Below, in pieces: positions 36,251 through 48,540 of a DNA stretch of 64,000 bases (position 1 is its first letter; the number at the start of each line of letters is the position of its first letter). The DNA lies in NCBI GenBank assembly GCA_036346225.1, contig JARFIW010001109.1:2931188-2995187 (forward strand), written 5' to 3'. This DNA comes from Platerodrilus igneus (lineage: Eukaryota; Arthropoda; Insecta; Coleoptera; Lycidae). The position numbers and the translations under genes were made by a program. The notes under the pieces are model-generated. The model did no database searches. It had not been told where the DNA came from and was given only the letters and a program-made list of their open reading frames with translations.

Positions 36251-37500
36251 GAACTTGAAAATCGGACAGAAAACAAGTAGTTTTATTTAGACTTGATCGT
36301 TAATTAGGAACTTTGTACTATTTCAATATAACGTAATATTATGTACCGTTTATTACTGTTTTTACTCCTTAGTGTTTTTTTTACTGGCATATAGATGCTG
36401 CACCAACGTATGTATTACATACATGGTTTATATAACAAAACATATGGCACCCAGCCCTGTTATATTACTCTTGCCTTAAAATTGTTTGTCTCAGTTTCTA
36501 TGGTAACTATCCTTTTGCAATTCAATTTGTGTGCTTTCTTTACTTACAGTAATGACAATATATATTTTTTCCAATAATAATTACAAAATTGTTCAGTTTT
36601 TTTGCAATAACTCAACAACACGGTTTTAGCACATGCCTGGTTTAGAACTTACATGCTTCAATTATCGGTATACCCATACTACTACTAGGCTATCTCCTGC
36701 TGACGAAATCTAGAGAAGACTTCCAAGAACTAAAATAAGTATTTTGAAACCAGAAAAGAGTTCAATTAGGGAAACAGAAGACTTTGCTCGATTGCAAAGG
36801 AAATTATTATTATATCGATAGAGAAGCTGTATCAATTTAGAAGTTAAACAATATCTGGGAACCCGGAAAAATAACCAAACGATTAAGCTATTCACTTATC
36901 TTGTAATGGTGTACAAACATGAAGATATTGACAATCTGAAATGAAACAAATGTCGAACGGTAGAGACTCTGTCATTACTCTAGGCGGGTAGCTCATCTAT
37001 CAGTTACCAACCACCGATCTTGGCTGAGGCAGATGTTACTGTAGATAATACAAACCGACCTGGTTCGCCCTCTGACCAAGCGGGTAAAACATTACATCAA
37101 ATCACCTATAAAAATCCCCTTGCCAGCTCTGAGGAGACCTTAATGAGTTAAGAAGCCGACTGTTAAATTAAGTTCATAGCCTATCTAATGACATATCTTG
37201 CTTATTATGTAACTTGTGCCTTAATGTAAGTAAGGGAGTGTGGTGTATTTAGTAGGCAAGTAGGAACGCATCAAAAATGTTAGAGATTGCCAGTCATTTA
37301 AAAAGTGTGCTTTGTTGTACGAAGGTTAATAATTTATAAAAGCACTTGGTCTATCATTAAGGGTACACGTTTACAACATACAAAAAATGAAAGCTAGATA
37401 AAAATCTGGTAATAGTTAGAGAAAAGGTTTGTTTTTAAAAATTAAGTAATAAACTACGGGAAATGCTAAAGAAATAGTCAACATTTTAATTTTACCAATT
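36251..37500. other. no gene recognised; a GC-richer patch at 36955-37150
   Basis: AT-rich except for 36955-37150, which looks like a piece of an older repeat but matches nothing I can name. It lies downstream (3') of the - strand membrane-protein gene. Confidence 0.35.
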
Positions 37501-37520
37501 TATTCTAACAAATAATCACA

Positions 37521-37526
37521 TTTATT
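37521..37526 (-). promoter_or_regulatory. candidate poly(A) signal of the membrane-protein gene
   Basis: An AATAAA on the - strand lies about 350 bases past the stop codon at 37876. Other A/T-rich variants occur nearby, so the choice is tentative. Confidence 0.35.
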
Positions 37527-37875
37527 TCTTCTTAATGCGTAACAATATTTATACAAATAACAGAAAATATATAACTATAAATGTAAAAGGCGTATTTTAC
37601 ATTCATTTTGTTACACTGTCAAGCATTTCTGAACTAGACATTTAACATCAACCCTAATTCTTTAACAGCTGTTTAAGATTATTTTTCAATAATTTAACAG
37701 CAAGACACATAAACTAAAAGGAATATGGTAACACACACTACCAGTAGTCTCTGTATTCTTGTCGTATAAAAAAAGTTAAATAGAAACAGCAGAACGAAAT
37801 CAATTTTAGAAAACTTCTTAGTTGTAGAAAAATATTTTACCACGATATGTTTAATAATAAAACCTACAGATTAAA

Positions 37876-38740
37876 TTAAAATAAAGTTTCTTGAGACCAC
37901 GAGCCTTCTTTTTTTGATAAATTTGGTGTAGACGTACGTTCTACTAGCGGAAGAGTTGGTAAAGTTACACTTGACTCATTGCCACTTGCAACTAAAGTAT
38001 CAGAAGATCTTTCTAATGGAAGAGGATAAGGAGGTCGTTCTGCATGTGTCAATGCATGCAACTGTACACTTGGACCACTTGTATCAACATCAAGACTCAG
38101 ACTTTTCCCCTTTATTCGCGATGTTTCTTTAGTACTTTGTAGGTCGTGTTCACTTACACACACCCTAATTTCACTTCCGCTTGCTTTACATTCTTCACCT
38201 ACTCTTTCTTTTATAACAGGAATTTGTTCGCTAATTCGCCTACTTTTTAAACTGGTCCTTTTATATCGCCTATACCACAAGTTTTCATCACATTCACTGT
38301 TTTCACTATCTGTTGAAAACGGATCTATTTCATCATCTGTGTCGCAACAGTCATCTTCATGAAACACAGAATCCGATGCAAACGATTGCGTTTCAAAGTC
38401 GGGATAGTCGGCCCTTATTGAGCTATTGCAACTACTAATAGACGCGAGAGGCGCTCTTCGTGTTGGAGTTGGATGTTTAAATGGTATATTGTCATAAAGT
38501 GCGCGATCACTTCCACAAGGAGAACCTCCTGGTGTTGGTTGTATTACCCTGATATCAATTGGATAGTAAAAATCATATTGTTCGGGATGGGGCGATGACT
38601 GACGTCTACGTCCGCAAGATTTGTGCGCTGGAGTTGCTGGAAGACCTAAAATTACTGACGAGCCTCGTCTTTCCAAGTATGAACTATCTGACGATGAACA
38701 CGTAATGTTGCTGGATCGTCTTGGTACGTCTAGATGACAT
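37876..38740 (-). CDS. single-pass membrane protein, last coding exon (C-terminal cytoplasmic part)
   Basis: This exon encodes the C-terminal 287 residues plus one base of a split Arg codon. It starts after a TTAGTTTTAG acceptor (AG at 38742-38741) and ends in TAA at 37878-37876. Exon 1 ends with AG and this exon begins with A, so the AGA codon is restored and the total (518+865 bases) is divisible by three. The sequence is hydrophilic and low in hydrophobic clusters. It has a CSSSDSSYLERRGSSVILGLP motif, Pro/Arg-rich stretches, an Asp/Glu/Ser acid block near the middle and basic clusters (RRYKRTSLKSRR), which suggests a disordered, phosphorylatable tail. Frames upstream of the acceptor are intronic. 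No enzyme domain is visible and the function is unknown. Confidence 0.85.
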
Positions 38741-40962
38741 CTAAAACTAAAGTAGATACATATTAGTATTTTAAATTGGAATTTCAACATGGTTCTTAAT
38801 AATTATTAAGGGTTCATATTATAGTTTTTACAGTCACATGACCAAAACACCATCATATGTACCAAGATTAAACTCCCAAGTCAGTAGCTGATTGCTTTCA
38901 TATTGCAATATCTAAAGTTGAGTAAATGCGTTTCGTTAACAATGTTCATAGACCACGCAGTACATGAGTTAGATGCATTTGCAACTTTATCTGAACTATG
39001 CTAAAGCAATGTCCTTTTACTTAAAAGCTAGTTGTTGAGAATTTATAACATATTTATACTTGGAGTTTCATATACATTGAACAAGTCCTGGTCGGTTTAA
39101 AGTATTTTGCGAAAAAAATACCGCGATCATTTGATGGAATGGTTACTTGGCCACACCGAAAATATAAACAAGTTAATATGACATCCATGGTACAGTATTT
39201 GACCAGTTGCAAGTGGTGTAAATTAGCTTTTATGCAGCCAATATTCAAAACCCTTAGTTGTATTCTTGTACTCAGCGATATCCTACAAGGAACAAAGTAA
39301 CAACAAACTCGCAATCTCCCCATATATAATGACGGGATAAGGGGTCATGAGAGATCATTGAAACCTTATTTCTAAAAATAAATTTGACCAAAATATAATA
39401 GAATTATTCATTGATATACAATGCAAAAATGTAAATTGCTCGTGTATAAATAATCACCCTGTATGATATAAGCATATTGTAAATAAATAGCAAGCAACGT
39501 AAGTTGTATATGTAAATTGTAAGATACCGTAAAGCGCATTTAAATGCGAGCATAAAAATCAATCGTTTTAAAATAAATACAAATTCATTTATTTTTTAAT
39601 TATCAATGTGTATTTAAAAATCTCAAAATTAATAAATAATTTTGTGTACTGAAACGAAAGCTAATATTTCTATAAAACGCAACCCCTTTTGCATTAAAAA
39701 CCAATTAAAGTTTAAATTAATTACCCCGTGGATATTGCAATTTATTCTAAATAAAGAATTCTCTAGAATATAAGAAAATGAGCCATCGGTATTGAAAAAT
39801 ACGTCAAATTCGTATAACTCATTAATAAGTACACATTTTCTTCCTGGAAGCAGCTTGAACATTGAAAATAAACCGTAAACTTCTTGGAATAACCGATAAA
39901 TAATCGATTGTCTTTTGCATTAGTATGCGACGCTGCAATAATAGTATATGTGGGACAAGAACAGATAGAACGTCTCACGGATAATTGGAACCAGATAACA
40001 AGGTGATAGATGCTGTAATCACAGACGCTAATTATATTTTCGGAAAAACCTTACATCATTATGTTCCACATTTTTCTAGTAAGCTTCTGGAAACAGATAA
40101 ATTTGTATATAAAAGAAGCGTTTATTTATTCGAGGAGTCATTTATCGATTAGATTTCATTCATGCAAACACAAAATATTATTTTAACCGCAAGCTGTTGC
40201 TAAAGTATTTGAGAATGTAGTAAACATACTGTAATTTAACCAAGTTGCGAGGTTGTAATGAATAAATAAGCGATGTTTTAAACGTAACTTATAAAGGAAA
40301 ATGGAATTTATTTGTGATGAAAAGGCAAAATTCCTCAATATAAAGCTATTTTAATAAAATAATCGAAGGAAAAATTTAACCAAAAATTCTTTGGTAATTG
40401 CTGTTTGAAATGAGAATTCTTTTATGGAGAATCTTGCAAGCTGATTTGGAGATCAATTTAAAATAAGAAGATTTTTAATTAAGAGGAGCGTTTATGTGGA
40501 TTCTGTAAGTATCACCTTTAGATTGATTTTTAACTGATATTAGAGTATTTGGATCTAGTTTAAGATAGTTATAATAATTTTTTTTTGTATGAGGAATTTT
40601 TTTTACCAGGAGTTTGTGTTCAGAGTTCGAAATACTCTGACCTTTTAATAGATTATATGTCAAGAATTTTTTGGCCAAAACAAATCTTACAAGCGTGGAA
40701 ATAATTTATAACCAGGTAAACGAACCTCAAACGAATACGTTTAATTCTGTAAATTCAAAATAAGGTAAGAAACAGTATTTTTTTTATCAAGTACTTCTTA
40801 GAAATTATTTTATGTTTGAATGAAACGATGTTGTAAATGCTTTTGTATGAAAGAAAGTAATTCATATTGTATAAATGCTTTGTGATATTACTGCGTTTTA
40901 TTTCATTTTAAAACTCCGTGAATTCCATTGAGCTAGCCAAGCAAAGTTAAAAACGAAGGTAA
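38741..40962. other. intron of the membrane-protein gene, no element recognised
   Basis: First 2.2 kb (in + coordinates) of the roughly 20-kb intron. AT-rich. A 67-codon - strand frame at 40475-40678 (Lys/Asn-rich) has no recognised family. Confidence 0.4.
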
Positions 40963-41004
40963 GTGAACAATTTCAAGTTTACAAACCACAACTATCTATT
41001 TCAC

Positions 41005-41290
41005 AATACCCTTTTCGTAACGCCTCAAAGCGAGGCTTTGGCACAGCCCTCTTTTAGCGGTGCTCTCAACGCGGCCTTACCACAGCACTCTTTTAGTGGC
41101 TCCCAAAGCGAGGTGTTGTCACAGCACTCATTTAGCGGCACCACAACGTGCAGCCATTTTTATATCACTCTTTCAGTAACGCGCCCAACGCGAGGCATTT
41201 TCACAGCACTTTTTTAGTGGCGCAACAACGTGAGGTCATTTTCATATCATTCCTTCAGCGACGCTCTCAACGCGGCCTTACCACCACTAT
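41005..41290. repeat. 39-41-bp minisatellite, about 7 copies
   Basis: Units run ttttagcggtgctctcaacg... to ...acagcactc and repeat with variation: ttttagtggct, atttagcggca, tttcagtaacg, ttttagtggcg, cttcagcgacg. They abut a palindromic TA-rich tract (41288-41319). A short open frame (40963-41217) across the units gives a QHSFSG-type repeat peptide that I take as incidental. Confidence 0.85.
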
Positions 41291-43180
41291 ATATATGTAT
41301 ATACATACATATATATATTGCTATGATAATAAGATTTTTAAGGGTATATAAGGTCACAGGAGGATATGCTTCATGTGAACATCATAAAAATCAAGAAAAC
41401 TAGACAATTAAATCTTAAAAGGTGCATAAGTCGTTTATTATGCATAAAGCAAATACAAGGCACCCTGTATAAAATCAATAATTAGCCACAGTTGATAAAA
41501 GAAAGCTTATTTTATGATAACTTAACCACATTTAGTAAAATAAATAATTCCAGGCGCAACGCAATTCATTTTAAAACACTTAAAACATTCATAAACTTAA
41601 ATAAATACAAATTAGGCATATCTAAAGTAAAACAAACGAGAAATGAAATCTCTTTCAAACTCGACGCATTTGCGTGAGGAATGGAGGTCAATAACGCGAT
41701 AAGCATTAGATATTGAGGCAAAGGCGTACCTGATATAAGAAATGTGGAAATTGTCACATTTTTATAAAACTCAACTTAAGTAAACAAAATATGGAGACTA
41801 AATTAGGGGTACCTGCAAGTTAAAGGTAAATGATAAACCATTTGTTGGCAAATTCCATAATATAAAGCTCCGAGAGTGCTAGATACGCGACTTTTAGAGC
41901 GTCTGAATAAGCATGCTACGCCGAGTAAAACCCATTAGGTAAAAATAAATAGGAGGGACGACTTTGTCTATATAATGAATCTAAACCTATAGGATTCAAT
42001 CATTCCATAAACGACGCGCGTCTGTGGCAGTTGAAACTAATTTAATACGAAAAACTGAATTTGAGTGAAGTTAGAAGTGGCATAAAATAAAATAACACAA
42101 ATTAAAGAATTCAAGTTAAGTACACAGTAAAAGTGCGCGTTGAATACGTATGAATAAAACTCTGCCATTAATATAAAAACGTAAGTCTAAATTTAATTAA
42201 TATAAACATAATCTTTACTATTTATTAACTTAGGGCACTAAGGAACTAACTAAGAAATAAACCAAGTAACTAATTAAGCAATGAACTAAGGAATTAACTA
42301 AGAAACGGCAATAAAGAATTAACTAAACAAAGAAATAAGAAGGACATTAAACTAAATAATCAAGTAAATCACGAAGTAACCACTAAGTATCCAAATTACT
42401 GGGATAAAACTCTATACAATAAATTACATAATATTCCAAGTACAGTATTGGTACAAAACATTGTACAAACGACTACCAGTTGCTGAAAAACGAAGTACTG
42501 GGGGTAAATACCAAGCTGCGGGTCATCAACTTGGAAACCACTAAACTAGCAACCGATTTGAATCAGGAAGTTCGTGTGGGAACCAATGGAAGGAACACCA
42601 GGTTAGAATTTATTTTACAATTTATAGTATAAATCATATTTTGAATATTTGAAACTTACATGTATTTTAGATAATTTTTGTAAAGGGTCAACAAAACTTT
42701 GGTTGGTATATAAAAGCACGTCTTAAAAATGGAATAGTTCTTCGAACGTTCAACGAAACATTCAAGGTAAAAATTAAAAAGCTTTGCTGGCTTTAGTTGC
42801 TTAAAATGGGTTATAATTTTGGTAATGAACAAATTTAATAGGAATATTTATATTAATTTTAAATCAAAAGTTTTTTAAATAGCAAATAATATTACAAAGG
42901 ACGTAGAGTTATGAATTGTATATTTTCTTTGCTTATTATACAAATTTTGATGAATTTCGTTGGTCTTACTCGGACATATGAAGTGTTGGAGGGGTAAATA
43001 TTCTCTGTTTTCATATCTTTGTTCACTCTGTGCAGGGTATCACTGAGTTAGTTAGGACAAAAATTTAATTGCATTGTAAAGCTATTTTAGATATTACTAA
43101 AAAAGGCACAGAGAAGAGGTGAGCAGCAGACAACTGAGCGTTACATACAACAGGCGGGGGCGGCGATATCGTAGCAATAA
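41288..43180 (+). repeat. (TA)n-bounded repeat, type B, copy 3 (divergent)
   Basis: Starts after a TA-rich tract with ttgctatgataat and shares with copies 1 and 2 the 5' module (taagggtatataagg...ggatatgc). It also has the layout of a donor-like ccag|gtta (GT at 42602-42603) and a G-rich end (ggcgggggcggcg, about 43152-43164) before atatata (43173-43180). A short AACTAAG-type degenerate repeat occupies 42235-42330. The conserved hairpin of copies 1 and 2 was not found here. Confidence 0.5.
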
Positions 43181-44550
43181 GCAATATATAAAATACTCAA
43201 ATTTAGACCAGGGTAGAAAATTAATTAACAACATCAAATAATTTTAATTACCCTGTATAAAGAAACAAATAGAAATTACGTGCGAAATTTATATTAATTA
43301 ATTCAATTTTTAAGTAACGAGTATTAAACAAAGTGTACAAATAATAATTAATATTTAATTAGTATTCGCTAAAAATTAAAGGATAGAAGTCAATGCCATT
43401 CATTATTATTTTAATTGGAATTAATTGAACGATTAGTAATATATAATATGCATAAAAGCTTTTAAAAACCCGATAATATTCAAATCGTAGAAGTGTTACT
43501 TAAAGTAGTACGATTGAACACCTGCGTATTTTTAAATGTCAAATTCTAATAAATTCGAGCTGATAAACATGCAGATTCTGCGTATAATGCAAACGGTCGG
43601 ATAAACCGTAGCTTATATTAACGGAAAGGCTAGATACGGGGTTATTTAACTCAAGTAAGTCACATCGCAAGTCCACGTGGATTGAAATAGCTCATAATAG
43701 AGAATATCGATTTGCACCACTAAGGCCAGGTTAGAAAGAGATGGATGAAACGCGCAAAACCGCGACACGGATAATAGAAGGCGTGATTTGAGCAACGTCA
43801 CTGGGTTTGCGATTGGTGGAAATAAGATGCAGATATGAGAGGTGAAAACACAACAATTGCTATACAAAATTAATTAGTTATTCGCAGAAGCGTGGCGAGA
43901 CGTGTGAAAATTTCTTAGATTTTCAACTGGCGCAAGTGCAAATTTTGTAGAACCGCGTGCCGAGCCGTCGAAAGGGGGAACAGAGAATGCGAAATTCTAA
44001 AAACTGGCCGTCGCGGGACAAATCCGACGTGCAGGCGAGCTATTATGTAAACCCGGACTTTAAACAGTTTCGCTCTCTTAGATTTTCGATTTTGATTCAA
44101 TACTTTAAACAGTTTGCTCTTATATTTTGTGATTATTGAATACTTTAAAACAGTTTGCTCTTTACGTGCTACGGTACAAGTTATTATGCATTAGTGCACT
44201 TAGAAAAGAAGATACAAGGTAATAAAGTCTAGTTATATTTGCGAGTATTACTGTACCAATTATCCAAATTTGCAACGATAAATGAATAAACAAAAGTATG
44301 CAGTTTTGAGTATAGCGTGAAAGAATTATGAATTTCAGTGCTATTTTTCGGGGGTGTTAATAATCAAATGTTATTCGTAAACGTGATTGGATCCACAAAA
44401 CAAGATTTAGATATACATAGATGCGTTCCTGAGAAGCCCTGAAACTTTTTAAACGAATGGTGTTGTAGATGAATTTTAAAAGGCGACCAGGAATCTGAGG
44501 ACGGAAACATAACCCAGTTGGAATGGTAAAATTAGCAAGGACGATGTACA
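43181..44550. repeat. type A repeat, inverted copy, left fragment
   Basis: Reverse-oriented relative of 23609-25861, starting with its (TA)n-proximal end (gaccagggtagaaaattaa at about 43208) and cut off at gatgtaca (44543-44550). The part 43331-44550 is repeated almost unchanged at 51045-52263. Confidence 0.75.
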
Positions 44551-45106
44551 ATTTCTTTTCCTTTAGGAATTTCGACTTAGTCGCTTTTGTAGGTCTGTTA
44601 GCCATACTCTGCTTGAGTAATCGTTTCATACGACTCTGTGTTACCTCAGTTGGAAGTATTCTAGATGGTGTACTAGTTTGCCTCTGCCCTTTTCTTCGTC
44701 TTGGTTCTTTCTTTGCTGCACACTTGAGGTTGACAGTTTTGTCGTCTAGTGGGTTTGCTACGAGTTTTCTTCCTCGTTTTCTTCTTTCCTTTTGGTTTCT
44801 TCGCGGGAAGCCAAAACTTTTCTTTGAGGTGGAAAACAGAAATGTCCCTTTTTGGAGAAATCCGTCTTTTGACGATTTTGAAAGTAGCTATAACCTTTAA
44901 TCCTCATTGGGTGTTTACTTAATACTTTCTTTACCTATTCTGTCATTGTTGGTTACGATAGATAACTTTGTCTTCTTTTGGAAAAATGTTCTTTCTCTTA
45001 TACTGGTGTTGGCCCTTCAAACCGGATAAAATTTTTTTTGTTTGGTTCCTTGTCTGTCTCTTTTTTTTCTTTCACCCCGACGGCTTTATTTTGCTAGGGG
45101 GGAATT
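44551..45106 (+). mobile_element. truncated internal 3' region of the larger LTR element
   Basis: Nearly identical to 48804-49359, the 3' internal part of the neighbouring element, including the polypurine tract aggggggaatt (45096-45106). It ends exactly where the LTR at 45107 begins. No upstream LTR is present. This yields an internal-LTR-internal-LTR order, typical of recombination between tandem copies. Confidence 0.8.
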
Positions 45107-46575
45107 TGTAACGGGCATTTTTATAGTTTGAACATTTTACGCTCTACTCAATTCTTAAAATACATCGTTTTTGGATCGCTGTTTGTATAAAGTAAATACT
45201 TCCGCCTAGTTTTCAGATTGGTATGCAATTTGACTCGCGTGAATTTATTTTAAAAGATAGTTTAATTGTAAATTGGAATACTCGTAAATTACTTTCCAAC
45301 TTATCATTAATAAATAAAACCGCTGTAATTAATATGTGAATATACGGGTCTAGATAAGAGACGATAAGCGGTTGTACAACAACGAGTTAAATAAACAGAT
45401 GAGAGTGGAGAGTTGTAGTTCGTTCTTGGTAACTAACAAGCACGATTTTAGTTGTTTTACTTGTGAAATAAACGTTGTATTTTAACTGTATAAAGTGTAG
45501 TTCTGATTACTTTTGAAGGAAGTATGCTTTTAGATGTAACGTGTTTGATTGACGGACGTATTTTAGTAATGCGCGTTACTCTACTAATTGTTTTTTTGTT
45601 GCTTTTCTGTTGTAAATAAAAGTAGTAGAACTTGTTGTACTCGACCTGCACGTGCGTTTTACGGAACTTTGATTTAGTGATACGCGTTGCTTTACTAACT
45701 GTGTTTTTTTAGTTGATTTGTGTTTTTATATTTGAACAGTGTGTGCGATCTAGTTTTCATGGTCCTTTTGTTATCAGAGTAGTGCATAATGTGGATTATC
45801 CAAATACAGTTCTAAGCTTGAGAGCTTCAAAAACAAATGATGATACAGTTGTAGCAGGTTTAGTAGAAAAAGGTTGCTTCTTATACTTCAGTTGCAAGGA
45901 AGCGTTGCTGAAGGACTTTTGTAAGTTGAACTATTTCCTGCTGGTTATTACTTTAAATATCTATCTGTTGCTTTACCATATCTTTGTCGTTCTGATACCT
46001 TTTACAATAGACTTGCATGCTATGTTAAAACAAAAAAAAAGAAAGAAAGAAAAATCAATACTACTAAATTACTCATACCAATTGTGTCTTACCTATTTAT
46101 TTACTGAATTACTCATATCAATTGTGTCTTACCTATTTATTTTTTTTAACATTTTGTCTGATTTATGTTTAATTGGTGTGTGAGGAAACATTTCTGCTAC
46201 TCACCAATATTACCTCACTTTGTACTAAACATTTTTCTGTATTGCTTTTACCGTTGTTATATTATATAGTTTATCTAAACAGTTTCTTTTATTTACATTC
46301 TACAAAGTACTGAATAACTTAGACGTTTCATTGCTGCTATGCTTATTCTTCTTTTTGTCAGGTTTGCTTAACTAATTAATTTTATTGAAGGTATTATCAC
46401 TAACTCCTTACGACCGCGTACATGGTATGTTGTTCTGCTTTCTACACCCCCCCCCCCCACTCTCCGATTGAGCCCGGTCATTTTTTCTTTGATCTTCTTT
46501 GTGTTACGCACGAATTACGTAACGTAACATAACTTTGGCGCCCAACGTGGCTGCCACGAAAAAAAAAACGTAACA
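45107..46575 (+). repeat. 5' LTR of the large element (1469 bp)
   Basis: Begins TGTAACGGGCATTTTTATAG and ends CGTAACA, with TG...CA termini. It contains AATAAA (about 45466) and, close to its 3' end, a second copy of the primer-binding-site core (TGGCGCCCAACGTGG at 46536-46550). A 156-codon frame at 45713-46183 is conserved in the other LTR but shows no domain. A C-run lies at about 46447-46458. Confidence 0.85.
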
Positions 46576-46581
46576 AAAATT

Positions 46582-46599
46582 TGGTGCCCAACGTGGGGC
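46582..46599 (+). promoter_or_regulatory. primer-binding site (tRNA-Lys type), large element
   Basis: TGGTGCCCAACGTGGGGC differs by one base from TGGCGCCCAACGTGGGGC, the complement of the 3' end of tRNA-Lys1,2. It lies 6 bases after the LTR end. Confidence 0.8.
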
Positions 46600-46868
46600 T
46601 CGATTTTTTTCCCTTCTGCCCGATTTTTTTTTCTTCTTCTCCTGCCCGATATTTTTTGGGTTTGCCCTTGATCTCCTTTTTTACATTTTTTTTATAACTT
46701 TGATTTCTTTTTGGAATGGATTTTTTTTAGTGTAGCGGCCCGATTTCTTTTTTTTTCGATTTGCGTTACATACCTATTCTAATACATTTTTGGTTCTTTC
46801 TTACAACATTTTTTATCTTAATTTTTCATCTGTGTCCGTTTATTGTATTTTAATCCTAAACTTAATCT

Positions 46869-47188
46869 TGTAACGTGCATTCTTTATAATTTTACATTTT
46901 TACGCTATCCTCAATTTATAAATGCATTTCTACAAATTACTATTTTTATATTTGATGTTTGCTAACTCCTTAAACGAGTGCATCGTATTATTAATAAATA
47001 AATTGCTTTCCGACTTATCGGAAATGATAAACCGCTGTAATTAATTATTATACCCCCCCCTACTCTCCGATTGAGCCCGGTTACTTTCTTTTTTTTCCTC
47101 TTTGATTTTCTTTTTGTTACGTACGGCTACGAGCCAACGTAACATAACTTTGGCGCCCAACGCGCCTGCCACAAAAAAAAACGTAACA
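46869..47188 (+). repeat. 5' LTR of the nested element (320 bp)
   Basis: TGTAACGTGCAT...ACGTAACA. Contains aataaataaattgc (about 46992), a C-run/gagcccggt block and an internal primer-binding-site copy (TGGCGCCCAACG at 47151-47162). Nearly identical to the 3' LTR. Confidence 0.9.
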
Positions 47189-47192
47189 AATT

Positions 47193-47210
47193 TGGCGCCC
47201 AACGTGGGGC
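47193..47210 (+). promoter_or_regulatory. primer-binding site (tRNA-Lys1,2), nested element
   Basis: TGGCGCCCAACGTGGGGC is an exact 18-base match to the complement of the tRNA-Lys1,2 3' end as known from retroviruses. It starts 4 bases after the LTR. Confidence 0.88.
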
Positions 47211-47284
47211 TCGATTAAGGCAACGTGGGGCCCGATAAACGTGGGGCCCGATAAACGGGGGCCTCGATAAACGAGCGGCCCGAT
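47204..47284 (+). repeat. 16-bp tandem repeat derived from the primer-binding-site flank
   Basis: About five units of the form (aac)gtggggcccgata follow directly: tggggctcgattaaggcaacg, tggggcccgataaacg twice, ggggcctcgataaacg, agcggcccgat. The G-rich end of the primer-binding site is the first unit. Confidence 0.75.
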
Positions 47285-48210
47285 TTCTTTTTTTCGATTT
47301 GCGTTACATACCTATTCTAATACATTTTTGGTTCTTTCTTACAACATGTTTTATCTTAATTTTTCATCTGTCTCTGTTTATTGTATTTTAATCCTAAACT
47401 TAATCTTAATTGTCTTTGCATCTTTTTATGTCATTTTTATTCTCTCACTATGTCTGTTCTTAAGTATTCTTTCTGTGGCTTATTGGTCTTGTGTTTTCTC
47501 TGATAAGTTTGTGTCCGAAAACACTGGCGCCCATTTCGTATTCCTATTCATCTTTTTGTAGCTAGCCCATCCCGTGACTTTTTCTTCTGGCTAGTTCTAC
47601 CATTTGTTCACTAATTGACTATTATAGTCGCTTGCTACATACATTCCTTGAGGTAGGCTTCAGATCTATTTTCTTTTCCTTTAGGAATTTCGACTTGGTC
47701 GCTTCTGTAGGTCTGTTAGCCATACTCTGCTTGAGTAATCGTTTCATACGAATCTGTGTTACCTCAGTTCGAAGTATTCTAGATGGTGTACTAGTTTGCC
47801 TTTTCTCTGTCTTGGTTCTTTCTTTGCTGCACACTTGAGGTTGACAGTTGTGTCGTTTAGTTGGTTTGCTACGAGTTTTCTTCCTCGTTTTTTTCTTTCC
47901 TTTTGGTTTCTTCGCGGGAAGCCAAAACTTTTCTTTGAGGTGGAAAACAGAAATGTCCCTTTTTGGAGACATCCGTCTTTTGGCGATTTTGAAAGTAGCT
48001 ATAACCTTTAATCCTCATTGGGTGTTTACTTAATACTTTCTTTACCTATTCTGTCATTGTTGGTTACGATAGATGACTTTGTCTTCTTTTGGAAAAATGT
48101 TCTTTCTCTTATACTGGTGTTGGTCCTTCGAACCGGATAATTTTTTTTTTGTTTGGTTCCTTGTCTGTCGTTTTTCTTTTTTTCTTTCACCCCGACGTCT
48201 TTATTTTGCT

Positions 48211-48220
48211 AGGGGGAATT
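48211..48220 (+). promoter_or_regulatory. polypurine tract of the nested element
   Basis: Agggggaatt lies immediately before the 3' LTR. The large element has aggggggaatt at the equivalent place. Confidence 0.75.
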
Positions 48221-48540
48221 TGTAACGTGCATTTTTCATAATTTAACATTTTTACGCTATCCTCAATTTATAAATGCATTTCTACAAATTACTATTTTTA
48301 TATTTGATGTTTGCTAACTCCTTAAACGAGTGCATCGTATTATTAATAAATAAATTGCTTTCCGACTTATCGGAAATGATAAACCGCTGTAATTAATTAT
48401 TATACCCCCCCTACTCTCCGATTGAGCCCGGTCACTTTCTTTTTTTTTCCTCTTTGATTTTCTTTTTGTTACGCACGGCTACGAGCCAACGTAACATAAC
48501 TTTGGCGCCCTACGCGCGTGCCACAAAAAGAAACGTAACA
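48221..48540 (+). repeat. 3' LTR of the nested element (320 bp)
   Basis: Same length as the 5' LTR with few differences. The internal primer-binding-site copy is TGGCGCCC at 48503-48510. Confidence 0.9.

Larger units (their letters stand above)
46869..48540 (+). mobile_element. complete 1672-bp non-autonomous LTR element (TRIM/LARD-like), nested
   Basis: Two 320-bp LTRs (46869-47188 and 48221-48540) flank a 1032-base internal region with a perfect primer-binding site and polypurine tract. The 4-base direct repeat ATCT lies on both sides (46865-46868 and 48541-48544). The host sequence aacttaatct|atcttaattg equals the uninterrupted aacttaatcttaattg that the element itself carries at about 47398-47413, which proves insertion into a relative. 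It has no gag or pol. The - strand frame at 47622-47972 is Lys/Arg-rich and is broken in the two other copies, so it is not treated as a gene. Confidence 0.9.

Noticed and set aside
40963..41217. QHSFSG-repeat peptide frame
   Set aside because: Product of a 39-41-bp minisatellite whose units vary in length, so the frame is not kept throughout.
45713..46183. 156-codon frame in the 5' large LTR, conserved in the 3' LTR (50216-50656)
   Set aside because: It lies wholly within an LTR, has no domain, and conservation is expected because LTRs are copied from each other. Kept only as a note.
47622..47972. Lys/Arg-rich 116-codon frame on the - strand of the nested LTR element
   Set aside because: The same region is frameshifted in the copies at 44551-45106 and 48804-49359. 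The basic composition follows from the pyrimidine-rich + strand.
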